A stretch of 64,000 nucleotides of DNA from Pseudonocardia autotrophica. GTDB lineage: Bacteria > Actinomycetota > Actinomycetes > Mycobacteriales > Pseudonocardiaceae. Within the stretch, counting starts at the first letter, position 1; each line of letters opens with the position of its first letter. The notes beneath the pieces were generated by a model that was not told the DNA's origin, searched no databases, and saw nothing but the letters and a program-made list of their open reading frames with translations. This document shows positions 42,544 through 50,968 of the stretch, one piece after another. The DNA is taken from assembly GCF_003945385.1 (NCBI RefSeq), contig NZ_AP018920.1:3968001-4032000 (forward strand), written 5' to 3'. Made by a program: the position numbers and the translations under genes.

Positions 42544-43686
42544 ATGACCGACACCGTCCCCGGCCCCCTGACCGGACTCCGCGTCCTGGACCTCACCGGA
42601 ACCATGTCCGGCCCGTACTGCACGCTGTTGCTCGCGCAGCTGGGTGCGTCGGTGGACAAGGTCGAGCCGCCGGCAGGCGACATCACAAGGTCCCTGATGC
42701 GCGGCCGCAACGACACGATGACGCCGATCTTCCTCGGTCTCAACGCCGGCAAGCGCAGCATCGTGCTGGACCTGCGCACCGAGCGGGACCGGGACCGGCT
42801 CACCGGGCTGCTCCCCCGCTACGACGCGGTGGTGCACAACATGCGCCCGGCAGCGGCCGCCCGCATCCGGCTCACCGAGGCGGGGCTGGCTGCGGCCGGG
42901 TCCGAGGCGCTGCTGTGCGAGATCGTCGGCTACGGCCCCGGCCCCTACGAGGACCGTCCGGCCTACGACGACACCACCCAATCGATCTCCGGCCTGGCCT
43001 GGGTGCAGGGGCGCGGGGAGGAACCCGAGTACGTGCGCTCCGCGGTGGCGGACAAGACCGCGGGGCTCTACGCCGCGCTGGCGGTGTGTGCCGCGCTGCT
43101 GGGGCGCACCACCGGCCATCCGTCACGGTCGGTGCGGATCCCGATGTTCGAGACGATGGTCGCATACACCACGGTGGAGCAGCTGGGCGGGCTGACCTTC
43201 GAACCACCGCAGGGCCCGCCGCTGTACCCGCGGACCATGTCACCGTCACGCCGGCCCTACCGCACCGCCGACGGTCACGTCGGCGTCATGCTCTACACCG
43301 ACCGGCACTGGTCGGCGTTCCTGGACTGGCTCGGCCGGGAGGACCTGGCCGCCGATCCGTCCTACACCACGGTGGCCGGCCGGTCGCTGCACATCGACGA
43401 GGTGTACGGCTGGCTGGCCGAGCAGCTGCTGGGCCGGACGACCGGCGAGTGGCTGGAGATCTTCGAGCGGCTCGACGTCCCGGCGAGCCGGGTGCACTCG
43501 TTCGACGACCTGCTCACCGATCCGCATCTGCTGAAGGCCGGGACCGTCGTCGTCGAGCAGCACCCCACCGAGGGTGCCGTGCGCCGGGTGCGAGCGCCCT
43601 TCCTGTTCGACGGCCTGCCCCTCGACGACCCGCGCCCGGCCCCCACCATCGGCGAACACACCACCGACGTGCTCAACGGTCCCTGA
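42544..43686 (+). CDS. Class III (CaiB/BaiF) CoA-transferase
   Basis: A 380-aa CoA-transferase. The N-terminal GLRVLDLTGTMSGPYCTLLLAQLGA and the catalytic Asp D170 in VADKTAG are characteristic. It would move CoA from an acyl-CoA donor to a free acid, priming it for beta-oxidation-like steps. It is shorter than formyl-CoA transferase, as many catabolic members are. It is the last enzyme gene of the reductase-P450-Pht5-dioxygenase operon and precedes a GntR regulator. Confidence 0.9.
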   Translation: MTDTVPGPLTGLRVLDLTGTMSGPYCTLLLAQLGASVDKVEPPAGDITRSLMRGRNDTMTPIFLGLNAGKRSIVLDLRTERDRDRLTGLLPRYDAVVHNMRPAAAARIRLTEAGLAAAGSEALLCEIVGYGPGPYEDRPAYDDTTQSISGLAWVQGRGEEPEYVRSAVADKTAGLYAALAVCAALLGRTTGHPSRSVRIPMFETMVAYTTVEQLGGLTFEPPQGPPLYPRTMSPSRRPYRTADGHVGVMLYTDRHWSAFLDWLGREDLAADPSYTTVAGRSLHIDEVYGWLAEQLLGRTTGEWLEIFERLDVPASRVHSFDDLLTDPHLLKAGTVVVEQHPTEGAVRRVRAPFLFDGLPLDDPRPAPTIGEHTTDVLNGP

Positions 43687-43838
43687 GCGCGCCCGGGCTC
43701 TGCGTGGCACCCGGTGTCGTCCCCCTCCCACCTGGCACAATGATCGGATCACCGCCACGGCGGGGCGAACCGGTCGGGCCCGCGCCCGGCCACGTACTGC
43801 GGGCGGGCAGCCTCCTGCCCCCGCTGGGGAGGTCACAG

Positions 43839-44594
43839 GTGCCAGGACCCGCTCGCCGGGCGATGAAGCAGTCGGAGATCGTCGCGCGCCAACTCTCCCG
43901 GCAGATCATCGCCGACGGACTGGCCGAGGGCGCCCGCCTGCCGCCGGAGAAGACGATGATCGAGGAGTACCGGGTCGGGCGCAGCACCCTGCGTGAGGCG
44001 CTGCGGCTGCTGGAGAGCCGCGGGGTACTCACCATCAAGACCGGCCGTGAGGGCGGTCCGGTGGTGCGGCACCCGCGGCCGTCCGACCTCGGCGAGTCGA
44101 TGGACCTGGTCCTCCGGTTCAACCGGGTCGCCCCGGAGCAGATCTCGGCCGCCGAGCGCGCGCTGTTCCCCCGCCTCGTCCGCATCGCAGCCGGGCAGGT
44201 GACCACCGTCGAGCTCGCTGCCATGCGCGAATGCCTCGACCGGATGGACCTCTACGTCGAGCAGATCCCGGTGTTCGAGGAGGAATGCCGCCGGTTCCAC
44301 GCCATCCTGCTGGGATCGGCGCAGAACCCGGTGCTGGCGATGCTGCTGAGCACCCTGAACTCGGTGCTGGACGGGGTACGGGCCGACCGTGCGCCCACCG
44401 GTGGGCGCGACCTGCGAGCGGACCGGGTCGAGGTCACCCGGCTGCACCACCGGCTGTACGACGCGGTGGAGCGTGGCGACGCGGATGCCGCTGCCGCTGC
44501 CGCCGACGAGCTGGTCGCTGTGGTGCCGGCCCGGGTCCGGGACCGGCCCGGGGAGCTCCGGGGCCACCGGGCCGGGGCGCGTCGCGCGGACTGA
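43839..44594 (+). CDS. GntR-family regulator, FadR (FCD) subfamily, 1
   Basis: A 251-aa regulator with a winged HTH (MKQSEIVARQLSRQIIADGL, then RVGRSTLREALRLLESRGVL) and an FCD ligand-binding domain (about 95-235). GTG at 43839 has GGGAGG 7 bp upstream, and its N-terminus, PGPARRAMKQSEIVARQ, aligns with the second GntR at 44614. That supports this start over an internal ATG at 43863. FCD members usually sense small organic acids. It lies downstream of and colinear with the aromatic operon. Confidence 0.9.
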   Translation: MPGPARRAMKQSEIVARQLSRQIIADGLAEGARLPPEKTMIEEYRVGRSTLREALRLLESRGVLTIKTGREGGPVVRHPRPSDLGESMDLVLRFNRVAPEQISAAERALFPRLVRIAAGQVTTVELAAMRECLDRMDLYVEQIPVFEEECRRFHAILLGSAQNPVLAMLLSTLNSVLDGVRADRAPTGGRDLRADRVEVTRLHHRLYDAVERGDADAAAAAADELVAVVPARVRDRPGELRGHRAGARRAD

Positions 44595-44613
44595 CCGACC
44601 ACCCGGGTACCGG

Positions 44614-45375
44614 TCAGGCGGGTGCCTCGGTGAGCGGCGTCCACTCGACGAGCCGCTGGGTCAGGTCGCTGTAGCGCGACATCCACGCCTCGCGGGAGTC
44701 CTCCAGGTGACCTTCCATCGCTGCGGTCGCGGCCACCGCGTCACCGGCGGCGATCGCAGCGTGGATGCGCTCGTGCCAGGTCAGCGCCACCTGGCGCGCT
44801 CCCTGGCTGAAGCCGGCGTCCACCGCCCCGAAGGCGATGCCGTCGGCCACCCACTCGACCGCGTGGCTGATCAGTTCCAGCACCGGACTCCCGGCCGCCC
44901 GCGCGACGAGCTCGTGGAAGCGCAGGTTCTCCGCGTGGAACACCGCCGACTCGTCGAGCGACGACGCCATCCGGTCCACGCACCCGCGCAGCTCCTCCAG
45001 CTCGGAGTGTTCGGCGTGCTCCGCGGCCAGCCCGGCGAGGATCGGCTCCAGCGCCTGGCGGGCCGCGAACACCTCGGCGAACTCGATCCCCTCGAACTGC
45101 AGGATGAGGGTCATCGCCTCGCCGAGGTCGGACGCTCGTGGCCGCCGCACGACCGGCCCCCCGTCACGCCCTGTGCGGATACTGAGGATCCCCCGGCTCT
45201 CCAGCATCCGCAGTGCCTCACGCAGGGTGCTCCGCCCGACCTGGTAGGTCTCGAGCATCGCGCGCTCCGTCGGCAGCCTGGTCCCTTCGGCGAGGCGGTC
45301 CCCGAGGATCTGCGCGACGATCTGCCTCGCCACGATCTCGGACTGCTTCATCGCCCGGGCGGCCGGACCAGCCAT
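44614..45375 (-). CDS. GntR-family regulator, FadR (FCD) subfamily, 2
   Basis: A 253-aa paralogue of the preceding regulator, convergent with it (19-bp gap). It has the same N-terminal AGPAARAMKQSEIVARQ, HTH segment YQVGRSTLREALRMLESRGIL and an FCD domain. The ATG at 45375 is preceded by GAGGGG. Its own upstream region holds an ATCATAAGCAT element (45461-45471), suggesting autoregulation. Confidence 0.9.
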   Translation of the reverse strand: MAGPAARAMKQSEIVARQIVAQILGDRLAEGTRLPTERAMLETYQVGRSTLREALRMLESRGILSIRTGRDGGPVVRRPRASDLGEAMTLILQFEGIEFAEVFAARQALEPILAGLAAEHAEHSELEELRGCVDRMASSLDESAVFHAENLRFHELVARAAGSPVLELISHAVEWVADGIAFGAVDAGFSQGARQVALTWHERIHAAIAAGDAVAATAAMEGHLEDSREAWMSRYSDLTQRLVEWTPLTEAPA

Positions 45376-45460
45376 TCCCATCCCCCTCGACACCTGCTGC
45401 CGTCGGTCCCGCGGTGCTGGTCCGACATCGGACCGGCACCGCGGAACCGATGATCGTCAC

Positions 45461-45471
45461 ATCATAAGCAT
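45461..45471. promoter_or_regulatory. ATCATAAGCAT element upstream of the second GntR gene
   Basis: It shares the AAGCAT core and ATCAT half-site with elements at 52148 and 57658, but has no spacer between them. It lies 86 bp upstream of the GntR start. Confidence 0.35.
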
Positions 45472-45550
45472 CGTTTCTCGCCGTCATCATCCCGGGGCGC
45501 TGGACGGGCGACCGGTGGCCGGGTGCCCACACGACTCCGGACAACGGAGA

Positions 45551-45943
45551 TCAGGGACAGATCAGCAGGCTCGCGTGCAGCGTGTCCTGGTACTCCTTCA
45601 CGGTGACGATCACGTCGTCCCGGACGACGAACAGGAAGTGGTACTGGTTCTCGTAACGACGCCCGTCCCGGGTCGGCGCGGTCACGTCGGCCTCGACGGC
45701 GACCCGCTCGCCGTCGGCCGTCACCCCGCGCACGGCGATCTGCAGCGGCCCGGCCAGCGCCGGGCCGATCCTGCTGCCGACCACCGCGAGGGCCCCGTCC
45801 CGGTCGTAGGTTCCGCCGACCGACCACTCACGGCCGGCGATCCAGAACTCCGCGTCCGGCGCCATCCGCCCGAAGGCCGACCCGAACTCACCGGCGTTGA
45901 CGTCGTCGAAGAAGGCCGCGACGACCTCGGCGGGGGCGCTCAT
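45551..45943 (-). CDS. SnoaL-like/NTF2-fold protein
   Basis: A 130-aa protein with the NTF2-like cone fold: N-terminal helix VVAAFFDDVNAGEFGSAFGRMAPDAEFWIAG and C-terminal beta sheet NQYHFLFVVRDDVIVTVKEYQDTLHA. Members are small hydrolases, isomerases or binding proteins. Its ATG overlaps the stop of the RutA-like monooxygenase gene as ATGA, so the two products probably act in sequence. Confidence 0.8.
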   Translation of the reverse strand: MSAPAEVVAAFFDDVNAGEFGSAFGRMAPDAEFWIAGREWSVGGTYDRDGALAVVGSRIGPALAGPLQIAVRGVTADGERVAVEADVTAPTRDGRRYENQYHFLFVVRDDVIVTVKEYQDTLHASLLICP

Positions 45944-47076
45944 CGCTGCACCTGCGCACCGGCCCGGAGTCCGGCCTGCACCGCGAGTGGCAGCACCTGG
46001 TCGCGGAACTCGGAGATCCCGCGTTCGTAGTCCGGCCACATCAGGGCGAGGCCGTCGATGCCGATGTCCGCCAGCTGCTGCATCTCCTTGACGATCTGCT
46101 CGGGCGTGCCGAACAGCTGGTAGGCGTGCTGCATCGCCACCATCCGCTCCAGCATGGCCGGATCGAGCGCGAAGTCGAGCGTCCGGCTGTCGCCGCCCAT
46201 CAGCATGGTCATCTGGTTGGTCACGGCCTCCAGGTCGCCCTGCTCGCGCACCACGTGCTCGTACCGGCGGGTGGCCTCGGCCTCGGTCTCGCCACACAGC
46301 ACGCCGGCCTGGGTCCACACCGACACCGTCCGGCCGCGCTCCGCCGCGGCCTCCTTGATCCGCGCGACCAGCGGCTGCAGGTCCTCCGGGGAGTTCGCGG
46401 CCGCGAAGCAGATGTCGGCGTGCGCGGCGGCGAAGGCGATCCCGGCAGGGCTCGATCCAGCGCTCATGATCGGCACCCGGGGTCGCTGGATCGGCTTCGG
46501 CGCACTGAGCACCCGCTCGGCCCGGAAGTACTTCCCGGCGACGTCGAACTCCTCGTCCTCGGCCCAGAGCCGCTCCAGGAAGCTGGTCCACTCCGCCGCG
46601 ACCTCGTAACGCTCCTCCTGCGGGACGAGGTCGACGCCGAACATGTCCAGCTCGCGCTTGTTCCAGCCGGCCACCACGTTCAGGCAGAACCGGCCGCCGG
46701 AGATGTGGTCGATCGTCGCGACCTCCTTGGCCAGCCGGACCGGGTGGATGAGCGGGACGTGCGCGGTGGCGAAGACCGCGATGCGCTCGGTGAGCGCGCT
46801 CAGCCCCGCGGCCCACGGGATCGGCTCGTACTGCTCGTCGTTGAAGCCCGACGGCCCGCCGTAGCCCCGCCACCGGGCGATCGGGATGAAGGCGTCGAGG
46901 CCCGCGTCCTCGGCGAGCCGGGCGATCCGGACCTGCTGCCCCCAGTCGAGCGGTGAGATGGTGCCCTCGGCGGTCGACGGGGTGGCTCCACGGGTGCAGT
47001 TCATGTGGAACACGCCGAGCTTGAGACGGTCGAGACCATCGAATAGCGGCTGGCGGTGACTGGCGGCGTCGGTCAC
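45940..47076 (-). CDS. LLM-class flavin-dependent monooxygenase, RutA-like
   Basis: A 378-aa luciferase-like monooxygenase. LKLGVFHMNCTRG, IARWRGYGGPSGFN and IDHISGGRFCLNVVAGWNKRELDMFG closely follow the RutA/dimethyl-sulfone-monooxygenase group. These FMNH2-dependent enzymes oxidise or cleave small rings and sulfur compounds. GTG at 47076 has GGAGGTA 8 bp upstream, so the long reading to 47196 is rejected. No dedicated flavin reductase is seen in the window. Confidence 0.85.
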   Translation of the reverse strand: MTDAASHRQPLFDGLDRLKLGVFHMNCTRGATPSTAEGTISPLDWGQQVRIARLAEDAGLDAFIPIARWRGYGGPSGFNDEQYEPIPWAAGLSALTERIAVFATAHVPLIHPVRLAKEVATIDHISGGRFCLNVVAGWNKRELDMFGVDLVPQEERYEVAAEWTSFLERLWAEDEEFDVAGKYFRAERVLSAPKPIQRPRVPIMSAGSSPAGIAFAAAHADICFAAANSPEDLQPLVARIKEAAAERGRTVSVWTQAGVLCGETEAEATRRYEHVVREQGDLEAVTNQMTMLMGGDSRTLDFALDPAMLERMVAMQHAYQLFGTPEQIVKEMQQLADIGIDGLALMWPDYERGISEFRDQVLPLAVQAGLRAGAQVQR

Positions 47077-47200
47077 GGTGCGGTACCTCCGGGTGGAGCG
47101 GATCGGGCCGGGCGGACAGCCGAGCACTCCTCGCGCCACCGTCCGGGAACCCGGGGACGGGCACCACCGCAGCACGCAGAGCATCGTCATCGACACCCAG

Positions 47201-47212
47201 TGATGTATATCA
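47201..47212. promoter_or_regulatory. AT-rich palindrome TGAT-N4-ATCA upstream of the RutA-like gene
   Basis: TGATGTATATCA is followed by TGTGCATATTAAA in an AT-rich island of the 195-bp gap between the RutA-like gene and the VOC genes. It probably holds the promoter for the RutA-like/SnoaL pair. No other feature is seen in this gap. Confidence 0.35.
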
Positions 47213-47271
47213 TGTGCATATTAAAGAGGGCGTGCGCCGCCGTCAACTCGGCGCACGCCCCCGTCCCGGAG

Positions 47272-47721
47272 TCAGGCGCCGGGAGCCCGGAGGGGGTAGT
47301 ACCGTTCCAGCCCCGGACGGTCGATGGTGACGTTGCAGGCCTCGAAGAACACCCCCAGCCTGCTGGAGAAGAACGCAGCGCGTGACTCCACCTCGGTCGG
47401 CCCGCCGGCGTGGAACCAGCCGCACTGCTCGAGCCGCTCCCGTTCGGTGGCGACGTTCTCGGTCCAGTAGCCCATGTGATGGAACACGGTGCCCCGGGCC
47501 GGCTCGTTCGGCGTCCCCGGGACGGACTCGAAGAGCTCCAGCGCGCACGGTCCGGCGGTGGCGAAGGTCAGCCGGGTCCGCAACGTGAACGGCGTACCGT
47601 CGGCGTGCACGTTGCGCCCCTCGAAGTTCTTGATCGGGTTCCAGCTCAGGTTCAGCGCATCGCCGAACGCGGCCATCCCCTCCTCGAGATCGTCGACGGC
47701 GAAGGCGATGTGCCAGATCAT
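47272..47721 (-). CDS. VOC-family protein (glyoxalase/epimerase-like), 1
   Basis: A 149-aa single VOC protein with candidate metal ligands His in IWHIAFAVDD, His in VFHHMGYW and Glu in GVFFEACN. This pattern is like methylmalonyl-CoA epimerase and glyoxalase, not a two-domain extradiol enzyme. Its start overlaps the stop of the upstream VOC gene by 4 bp. The two are paralogous and may form a heterodimer. Reaction unknown. Confidence 0.8.
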   Translation of the reverse strand: MIWHIAFAVDDLEEGMAAFGDALNLSWNPIKNFEGRNVHADGTPFTLRTRLTFATAGPCALELFESVPGTPNEPARGTVFHHMGYWTENVATERERLEQCGWFHAGGPTEVESRAAFFSSRLGVFFEACNVTIDRPGLERYYPLRAPGA

Positions 47722-48200
47722 CGATGTCCCTCCGGGTAGAAGGCCTCCAGGCCCGGCCGCTTCACCAGGGCGTTGGTGGCTTCGAGCAGGATGTCGTAGG
47801 GCCCCTCGGTGACCAGGATCCGGCGCAGGGCCTGTTCCGGATCGTCGCGGAACATCACGCAGCCGTAGCCGAGCTCGGCCAGCCGGTGCTCCTCCGCCAC
47901 GAGATCGGTGTCCCAGTAGCCGAGGTGATGGAACGCCGATCCACCCCGGCGGACGTTCGGGGTCCCCGCGGTCGGCTCGATCAGCTCGACCGAGAGCGGA
48001 AGATCGGTGGAGAAACAGACCCGCGAGTCCAGCGTCCAGCTCTGCCCGTCCGGGCCGTCGAGCCGCTGCCCGCGGATGTCGTGGTCGGGCGCCCAGGTCA
48101 GGCCGATCCCGGCGGTCAGCTCGGCCTTCGCGGCGTCGAGGTCGTCGACGATGAACCCGGCGTGCCAGATGATGCGCGGCCCCGGTTGTGCGGTGGACAC
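47718..48200 (-). CDS. VOC-family protein (glyoxalase/epimerase-like), 2
   Basis: A 160-aa paralogue of the next gene downstream. Candidate ligands are His in IWHAGFIVDD, His in AFHHLGYW and Glu in DILLEATN. GTG at 48200 is preceded by AAAGGAGG, a strong Shine-Dalgarno. It lies 39 bp after the aldehyde dehydrogenase gene in the same operon. Confidence 0.8.
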   Translation of the reverse strand: MSTAQPGPRIIWHAGFIVDDLDAAKAELTAGIGLTWAPDHDIRGQRLDGPDGQSWTLDSRVCFSTDLPLSVELIEPTAGTPNVRRGGSAFHHLGYWDTDLVAEEHRLAELGYGCVMFRDDPEQALRRILVTEGPYDILLEATNALVKRPGLEAFYPEGHR

Positions 48201-48239
48201 GTGGTGTCGCCTCCTTTGCTCTGGTGACGGCGCAGGCCG

Positions 48240-49700
48240 TCAGACGGCCGGACGGACGATCCGGTCGGCGGCCGCGAAATTCATCGTCGTGGTCTCCAGG
48301 AACTCCTCGATCCCGTGCACGCCGAACTCACGACCGATGCCGGATCGGCGGTGCCCACCGAACGGTGCCCGCACGTCGAGCCGGCCCCCGTTCACCCCGA
48401 CCATGCCCAGACGCAGCCGGGACGCCACCATCGCGGCGTGCTCGTCGTCGGCCCCGAACACCGCTCCGACCAGGCCGTACTCGCTGTCGTCTGCGATCTC
48501 GACGGCCTCGTCCTCGGTCTCGTAGGGCAGCACGCACAGCACCGGGCCGAAGACCTCGGTGCGGGCGATCGGCATCGCCGGGTGCACGTCGGACAGGACC
48601 GTGGGCGCCACGAAGTACCCGGTCTCCGGCACGATCGCGTCCGGCCCTCCGGCGACCACCCGGGCCCCGTCGCCCACGGCGGCCTCGATCAACGTCCGCA
48701 CCCTCGCACGCTGGGCACCGGACACGAGCGGGCCGAGTGTGGTCGCGGGATCCAGCGGATCGCCCAGCCGCTGCCGCCCGACGTGGGCGGACAGCGCCTG
48801 CTCGGCGACCGCGAGTTCCTCGCGCGGCACGATCAGCCGGGACAGGGCCGCACAGATCTGACCGGAGTTCGTGAAGCAGCGGGCGGCGGTCGCGACGGCC
48901 GCAGCCGCGACATCCGCCCCACGCAGGACGATCGATGGTCCCTTCCCCCCGAGCTCCAGGGCCACCCGCGTGATGTTCTGCGCGGCGACGGCCCCGATCC
49001 GCCTGCCGACGGCCGTCGAGCCGGTGAACGAGATCCCGTCGATCCCGGGATGGCAGGCGAGCGCCTCCCCGACCGTCTCCCCCAGTCCCGTGATCACGTT
49101 GTGGGCACCGGCAGGGAGCCCTGCCTCCGCCAGTGCATCGGCCAGCGCGTAGGCGCTCGACGGAGCGACCTCGGACGGCTTGTGCACCACGGTGCACCCG
49201 GCCAGCAGTGCCGCGCCGATCTTGGCGACGCTCTGGTGCAGCGGGACGTTCCACGGGGTGACGGCCGCGACGACGCCCAGCGGCCCGCGGACCACGAGGG
49301 CCGCGTCGATCTGCTCGATCCACCGGACCAGCGGCGCCGCGTCCACCAGCGCCCGGAGCACCTGGATCGGACGGCCGACCTGGACGGCCCGGGAGACCTC
49401 CAGCGGCGTGCCGACCTCTGCGGTGACGGTGCGCGCGATCTCCTCCGCCCGCTCCTCGAGCAGGGCGGCGGCGCGTCGGACGACGGCGATCCGCTCGTCG
49501 AGCGCTGTCGCCGCCCACATCGGTGCGGCCGCGGCCGCTGCGGCCACCGCCGCGTCGACGTCGTCCGGCGTGCCCCGGCACACCCGGGTCAGCACCTCGG
49601 TGGTCGCCGGGTTCTCCACCGCGACGGTGCCGGTGCCGGTCGAGGCGATCCAGTGACCGCCGACGAACTGCAGCCCGGCGCGGTCCGCGGAGCGGCTCAT
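48240..49700 (-). CDS. NAD(P)-dependent aldehyde dehydrogenase
   Basis: A 486-aa ALDH-superfamily enzyme. VTPWN (N151), HKPSE (K174), ELGGK (E249) and GQICA (catalytic C283) are all in place. Candidate substrates include hydroxymuconic semialdehyde-type products of meta-cleavage or aldehydes from the C-C hydrolase step. Its ATG overlaps the stop of the Dabb gene as ATGA, in an operon with the hydrolase and acyl-CoA dehydrogenase. Confidence 0.9.
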   Translation of the reverse strand: MSRSADRAGLQFVGGHWIASTGTGTVAVENPATTEVLTRVCRGTPDDVDAAVAAAAAAAPMWAATALDERIAVVRRAAALLEERAEEIARTVTAEVGTPLEVSRAVQVGRPIQVLRALVDAAPLVRWIEQIDAALVVRGPLGVVAAVTPWNVPLHQSVAKIGAALLAGCTVVHKPSEVAPSSAYALADALAEAGLPAGAHNVITGLGETVGEALACHPGIDGISFTGSTAVGRRIGAVAAQNITRVALELGGKGPSIVLRGADVAAAAVATAARCFTNSGQICAALSRLIVPREELAVAEQALSAHVGRQRLGDPLDPATTLGPLVSGAQRARVRTLIEAAVGDGARVVAGGPDAIVPETGYFVAPTVLSDVHPAMPIARTEVFGPVLCVLPYETEDEAVEIADDSEYGLVGAVFGADDEHAAMVASRLRLGMVGVNGGRLDVRAPFGGHRRSGIGREFGVHGIEEFLETTTMNFAAADRIVRPAV

Positions 49701-50017
49701 GCGCCGTCGCCCGGGTCACCGACGGCGAACTGGCAGGCGACCTGCGACTCCACGAGATCCTTCATCACCGATCGGACGACGTCGTGGGCCGGATGCGCGC
49801 TGTAGGCCTGCCAGCCCTGTGCGTCATCGAAGTCGGCGACCAGTGCGTAGTCGTGCCCACCGGCCCGGACCCCGAGGTCCGGGCCGTGGCTGATGGCCCG
49901 CACGGTCGGGCTCTGCGCTCCCAGGTCGTCGAGGGCCCGTGTCACCCGGTCCGCCTGGTCTGCGTCCAGCGGGGACCGGAACTTCATCAGCACGACGTGC
50001 CGGAAGACCGGGCTCAT
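49697..50017 (-). CDS. Dabb-domain (stress-responsive A/B barrel) protein
   Basis: A 106-aa dimeric alpha+beta barrel protein: FRHVVLMKFR at the N-terminus and DYALVADFDDAQGWQAYSAHPAHDVVRS in the second half. Small Dabb proteins often act as isomerases, cyclases or decarboxylases in aromatic catabolism. The ATG at 50017 overlaps the hydrolase stop by 4 bp, and its own stop overlaps the ALDH start. Confidence 0.8.
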   Translation of the reverse strand: MSPVFRHVVLMKFRSPLDADQADRVTRALDDLGAQSPTVRAISHGPDLGVRAGGHDYALVADFDDAQGWQAYSAHPAHDVVRSVMKDLVESQVACQFAVGDPGDGA

Positions 50018-50913
50018 GCCGCCCCCTCGTTCGCGGACTCGATGCCGCGCAGGAAGTCCACCTGCACGGTGTTGTACTCGTCCGGCTGCTCCCACTGCGG
50101 CCAGTGCGCCGCGTCCTTGACCAGATGGAAGCGGACGTCGGGGATGTGCGAGAAACCCTCGCGAGCGTCCTGCCAGGAGTGGATCGGGTTGTGGTCGCTC
50201 CAGATCACCAGTGCCGGAGCGTCGATCCCGGCGAGCCGCTCGGGCGTGAGCCAGTACCGCTTCGCATCCGCGGGATCGAAGAGCCTGCTGAACAGTGTGG
50301 TCAGCGAGTTCTTGATCCCGGGCCTGCGGTAGATGGCCTGCCTGATCGCGATGAACTCGTCCGGGACCCGGCCGGGATCGGCGAACAACCACTCCATCCG
50401 GGAGCGGACGGCCTCCTCGGTCCCCGCCTCCAGCGAGGCGGTGGTGCGCGCGAGCAGGTCCTGCACGTCGACCTGATGCCGGTCGCCGGTGGCGGGCAGC
50501 CCGCCGGAGGTGTTCAGGACGAGCTTGCCCACCCGGTCGGGATGCCGGATCGCCATCCACGCCGACACCCGTCCGCCGAAGGACTCGCCGCAGAAGTCCG
50601 CGCGGTCGATGCCCGCGATGTCGAGGAACCGGACGACGTGGTCGATCACCTCGTCGGTGGTGTACCCGGCGTCCGCCGGGGCATCGGTGTGCCCGTGCCC
50701 GAGCATGTCGATCGCGTAGCACCGCCGGTGTGGGCTGTGCGGCCCCAGGTTGCGCACCCAGGTCTCGGCGTGGCCGCCGCCGCCGTGCAGGAAGACGATC
50801 GGCGGACCCTCCCCCGCCTCGATGCAGCGGGTCCGGATCCCCCCGACGTCGTAGAACCTCTGCTCGAATCCGACGTCGAGCAGGTCGAGCCAGACGGTGT
50901 CACGTGGTGCCAC
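50014..50913 (-). CDS. Alpha/beta hydrolase, MhpC-like C-C bond hydrolase
   Basis: A 299-aa alpha/beta hydrolase with oxyanion region HGGGG (43-47), nucleophile S111 in GESFGG, candidate acid D240 (WSDHNP) and H270 (DAAHWPQWEQP). The last motif is characteristic of meta-cleavage product hydrolases. It would split the ring-opened diketone made by an extradiol dioxygenase, for which the gene at 41622 is the in-window candidate. GTG at 50913 follows GGAAGGAAA. Confidence 0.8.
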   Translation of the reverse strand: MAPRDTVWLDLLDVGFEQRFYDVGGIRTRCIEAGEGPPIVFLHGGGGHAETWVRNLGPHSPHRRCYAIDMLGHGHTDAPADAGYTTDEVIDHVVRFLDIAGIDRADFCGESFGGRVSAWMAIRHPDRVGKLVLNTSGGLPATGDRHQVDVQDLLARTTASLEAGTEEAVRSRMEWLFADPGRVPDEFIAIRQAIYRRPGIKNSLTTLFSRLFDPADAKRYWLTPERLAGIDAPALVIWSDHNPIHSWQDAREGFSHIPDVRFHLVKDAAHWPQWEQPDEYNTVQVDFLRGIESANEGAA

Positions 50914-50968
50914 AGCGTTTCCTTCCGTGCCACGGGCCGTCGCCGGCCCGGTGGAGCGATCGCGGATG

